DNA from: Saprospiraceae bacterium
GTDB lineage: Bacteria > Bacteroidota > Bacteroidia > Chitinophagales > Saprospiraceae
Assembly: GCA_023299965.1 (NCBI GenBank)
Contig: JALZVN010000021.1
Span: forward strand, 1-7,178
Reading direction: 5' to 3'
DNA: 7,178 nucleotides
Below are positions 6,065 to 7,178 of this stretch, in pieces. A model generated the notes under the pieces. It did not search any database. It saw only the letters and a program-made list of their open reading frames with translations, and was not told the DNA's origin. The translations under genes and the position numbers were made by a program. Numbering within the stretch: position 1 is the first letter of the stretch; each line of letters begins with the position of its first letter.

Positions 6065-7178
6065 TTATTTTATTATGAGCATTTTACGCTGTGCTTTATG
6101 CTCTTTTGTCTCTAGCGTATAATACACCAGTCCACTTATATCAAAATCTATAGCCTCAATATTAACTGCATTTAATCCTGCTTCAAAGTGGCCGCTTCTT
6201 TCTAACAATAGCTTTCCGGTCACATCAAATACCTTCAAAGTAGCCTCTGTGCTAGACGGTAATTCAAAGGATATCGAGGTGCTGTTTGTAAAAGGGTTGG
6301 GCGTATTTTGATGTAATTTAAACTTTGATGTTGTGTGAAGCGAGCTTTGTTCAAATTCAAGAGCTAGTCCCATAATATCTTCTACATTCTGATACGCCTC
6401 CGCTAAAGTAAACTCATCTACAAACCTAAATTCTTTACTCAAGGTAATTGCTTCTTTCGCCACAATCTTGACGGAGAATAAAATCTCATTATCTAAAACA
6501 GAAATCCCTTCTCCCATAACATGAAATGAAGAGGTTAATCGCCCTTCCTCTAATAGAGATTTTCCATAGTTTTGTTCCGCTATAGGTAACTCACCTGGAA
6601 TAAAATCAACAATTTCTATCTTCTCAGGATCATAACCCAATGTATATTGAAATCCATTAATGTGTTCAAAATCAGATGCCTTGAAATCAATAATATATTC
6701 TTCATCTTGAGCTAGATTTTCATCCTCAATCTTAAAGTTTAAATCATTAGGAAAGTTTCTTCCTTCTACTTCATCCCCCGTCAATAAGAACAATTCATCT
6801 AGATTACCCATTTTTACAGCGATAAAGTCTACCTCACTTACATCATCTGTTATTTCTACATCTAAGAACAATGGATAATCTTCGTCCAATGGATTCGAAC
6901 TATTTTGGAATTCATATTCTGAGGGTATGAATACCCAGGAATCGGCCTTTTCAAATTTAATAATCGAGAATAAAATCAATTGCCTCAATTCTACCATATC
7001 AAATACATCGATGGTGCCATCTAGATTTACATCAGCCGCAATATATTTATAAGGGCTATCTAAGAAATTAAGTTGTAGAACGTGATTAGCCATTAGTACT
7101 AAATCAAACGTGCTGATATATTGTGATACCTCATCTAACTTTTGAGGCTCTACTCTGTATTCCCCTGCTTCTAAATCT
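6065..7178 (-). CDS. T9SS-exported protein with dockerin-type, cohesin-like and type A sorting domains (N-terminus outside window)
   Basis: The minus-strand frame is open to the right edge; the ATG at 7093 lies inside a domain and is not the start. The 370 visible residues (numbered from the edge) hold, in order: a dockerin-like helix STFDLVLMANHVL and calcium loop DVNLDGTIDVFD (49-60); a linker with SWVFIPSEYEF and FIAVKMGNLDE; a cohesin-like beta sandwich at about 146-278 (INGFQYTLGYDPEKIEIVDF is typical); and a T9SS type A sorting domain at about 284-370 (FKLHQNTPNPF, LKVFDVTGKLL, SGLVYYTLE, KMLIIK). The sorting domain sends the protein across the outer membrane through the type IX system and is removed at the surface. 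This architecture is common at the C-terminal ends of large surface proteins of Saprospiraceae. What the missing N-terminal part does cannot be told from here. Confidence 0.92.
   Translation of the reverse strand, partial: DLEAGEYRVEPQKLDEVSQYISTFDLVLMANHVLQLNFLDSPYKYIAADVNLDGTIDVFDMVELRQLILFSIIKFEKADSWVFIPSEYEFQNSSNPLDEDYPLFLDVEITDDVSEVDFIAVKMGNLDELFLLTGDEVEGRNFPNDLNFKIEDENLAQDEEYIIDFKASDFEHINGFQYTLGYDPEKIEIVDFIPGELPIAEQNYGKSLLEEGRLTSSFHVMGEGISVLDNEILFSVKIVAKEAITLSKEFRFVDEFTLAEAYQNVEDIMGLALEFEQSSLHTTSKFKLHQNTPNPFTNSTSISFELPSSTEATLKVFDVTGKLLLERSGHFEAGLNAVNIEAIDFDISGLVYYTLETKEHKAQRKMLIIK

Noticed and set aside
7091..7093. ATG at 7093 as the start of the T9SS protein
   Set aside because: The frame continues upstream to the window edge with a typical family sequence (STFDLVL), so this Met is internal.

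Overview
The window looks like a chromosomal segment from a Bacteroidota bacterium, most likely in the Saprospiraceae/Lewinellaceae group. The strongest lineage evidence is the partial gene at the right end. It has a dockerin-type DxNxDG loop, a cohesin-like beta domain and a type IX secretion (T9SS) type A sorting domain, in the order and with the linker motifs typical of secreted proteins in that group. Low GC, A-rich gene starts mostly without clear Shine-Dalgarno sites, and some candidate TTG...TAnnTTTG promoters agree with this.

Layout from left to right: (1) positions 1-821, minus strand, the 5' part of a YpfJ-type membrane-anchored neutral zinc metallopeptidase that runs off the left edge. 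(2) A divergent 116-bp gap, then two plus-strand genes: a 430-residue exported protein of the Bacteroidota family that databases often label 'asparagine synthetase B', although it has neither domain of a true AsnB, and a LolA-type periplasmic lipoprotein carrier, closed by a strong terminator at 3076-3114. (3) Convergent to these, on the minus strand, an unrecognised cytoplasmic protein (3193-3804). (4) A two-gene minus-strand operon with a 14-base overlap: a predicted outer-membrane beta-barrel protein (5057-5902) followed by a diheme cytochrome c peroxidase/MauG-family lipoprotein (3910-5070), ended by a perfect 18-bp hairpin at 3852-3893. (5) The partial T9SS-exported dockerin/cohesin-like protein (6065-7178), ended by a hairpin at 6004-6044.

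Most of the genes concern the cell envelope: lipoprotein carriage, a probable outer-membrane barrel with a partner heme lipoprotein, a T9SS-exported surface protein and a membrane-anchored protease. No RNA gene, CRISPR array, insertion sequence or phage gene is visible, and no gap between genes exceeds about 165 bases. I do not see a clearly new multi-gene system. The points most worth a second look are the barrel plus MauG-like operon with its non-ATG start, the mislabelled 'AsnB' family protein with a possible Cys/His site, and the orphan 203-residue protein.
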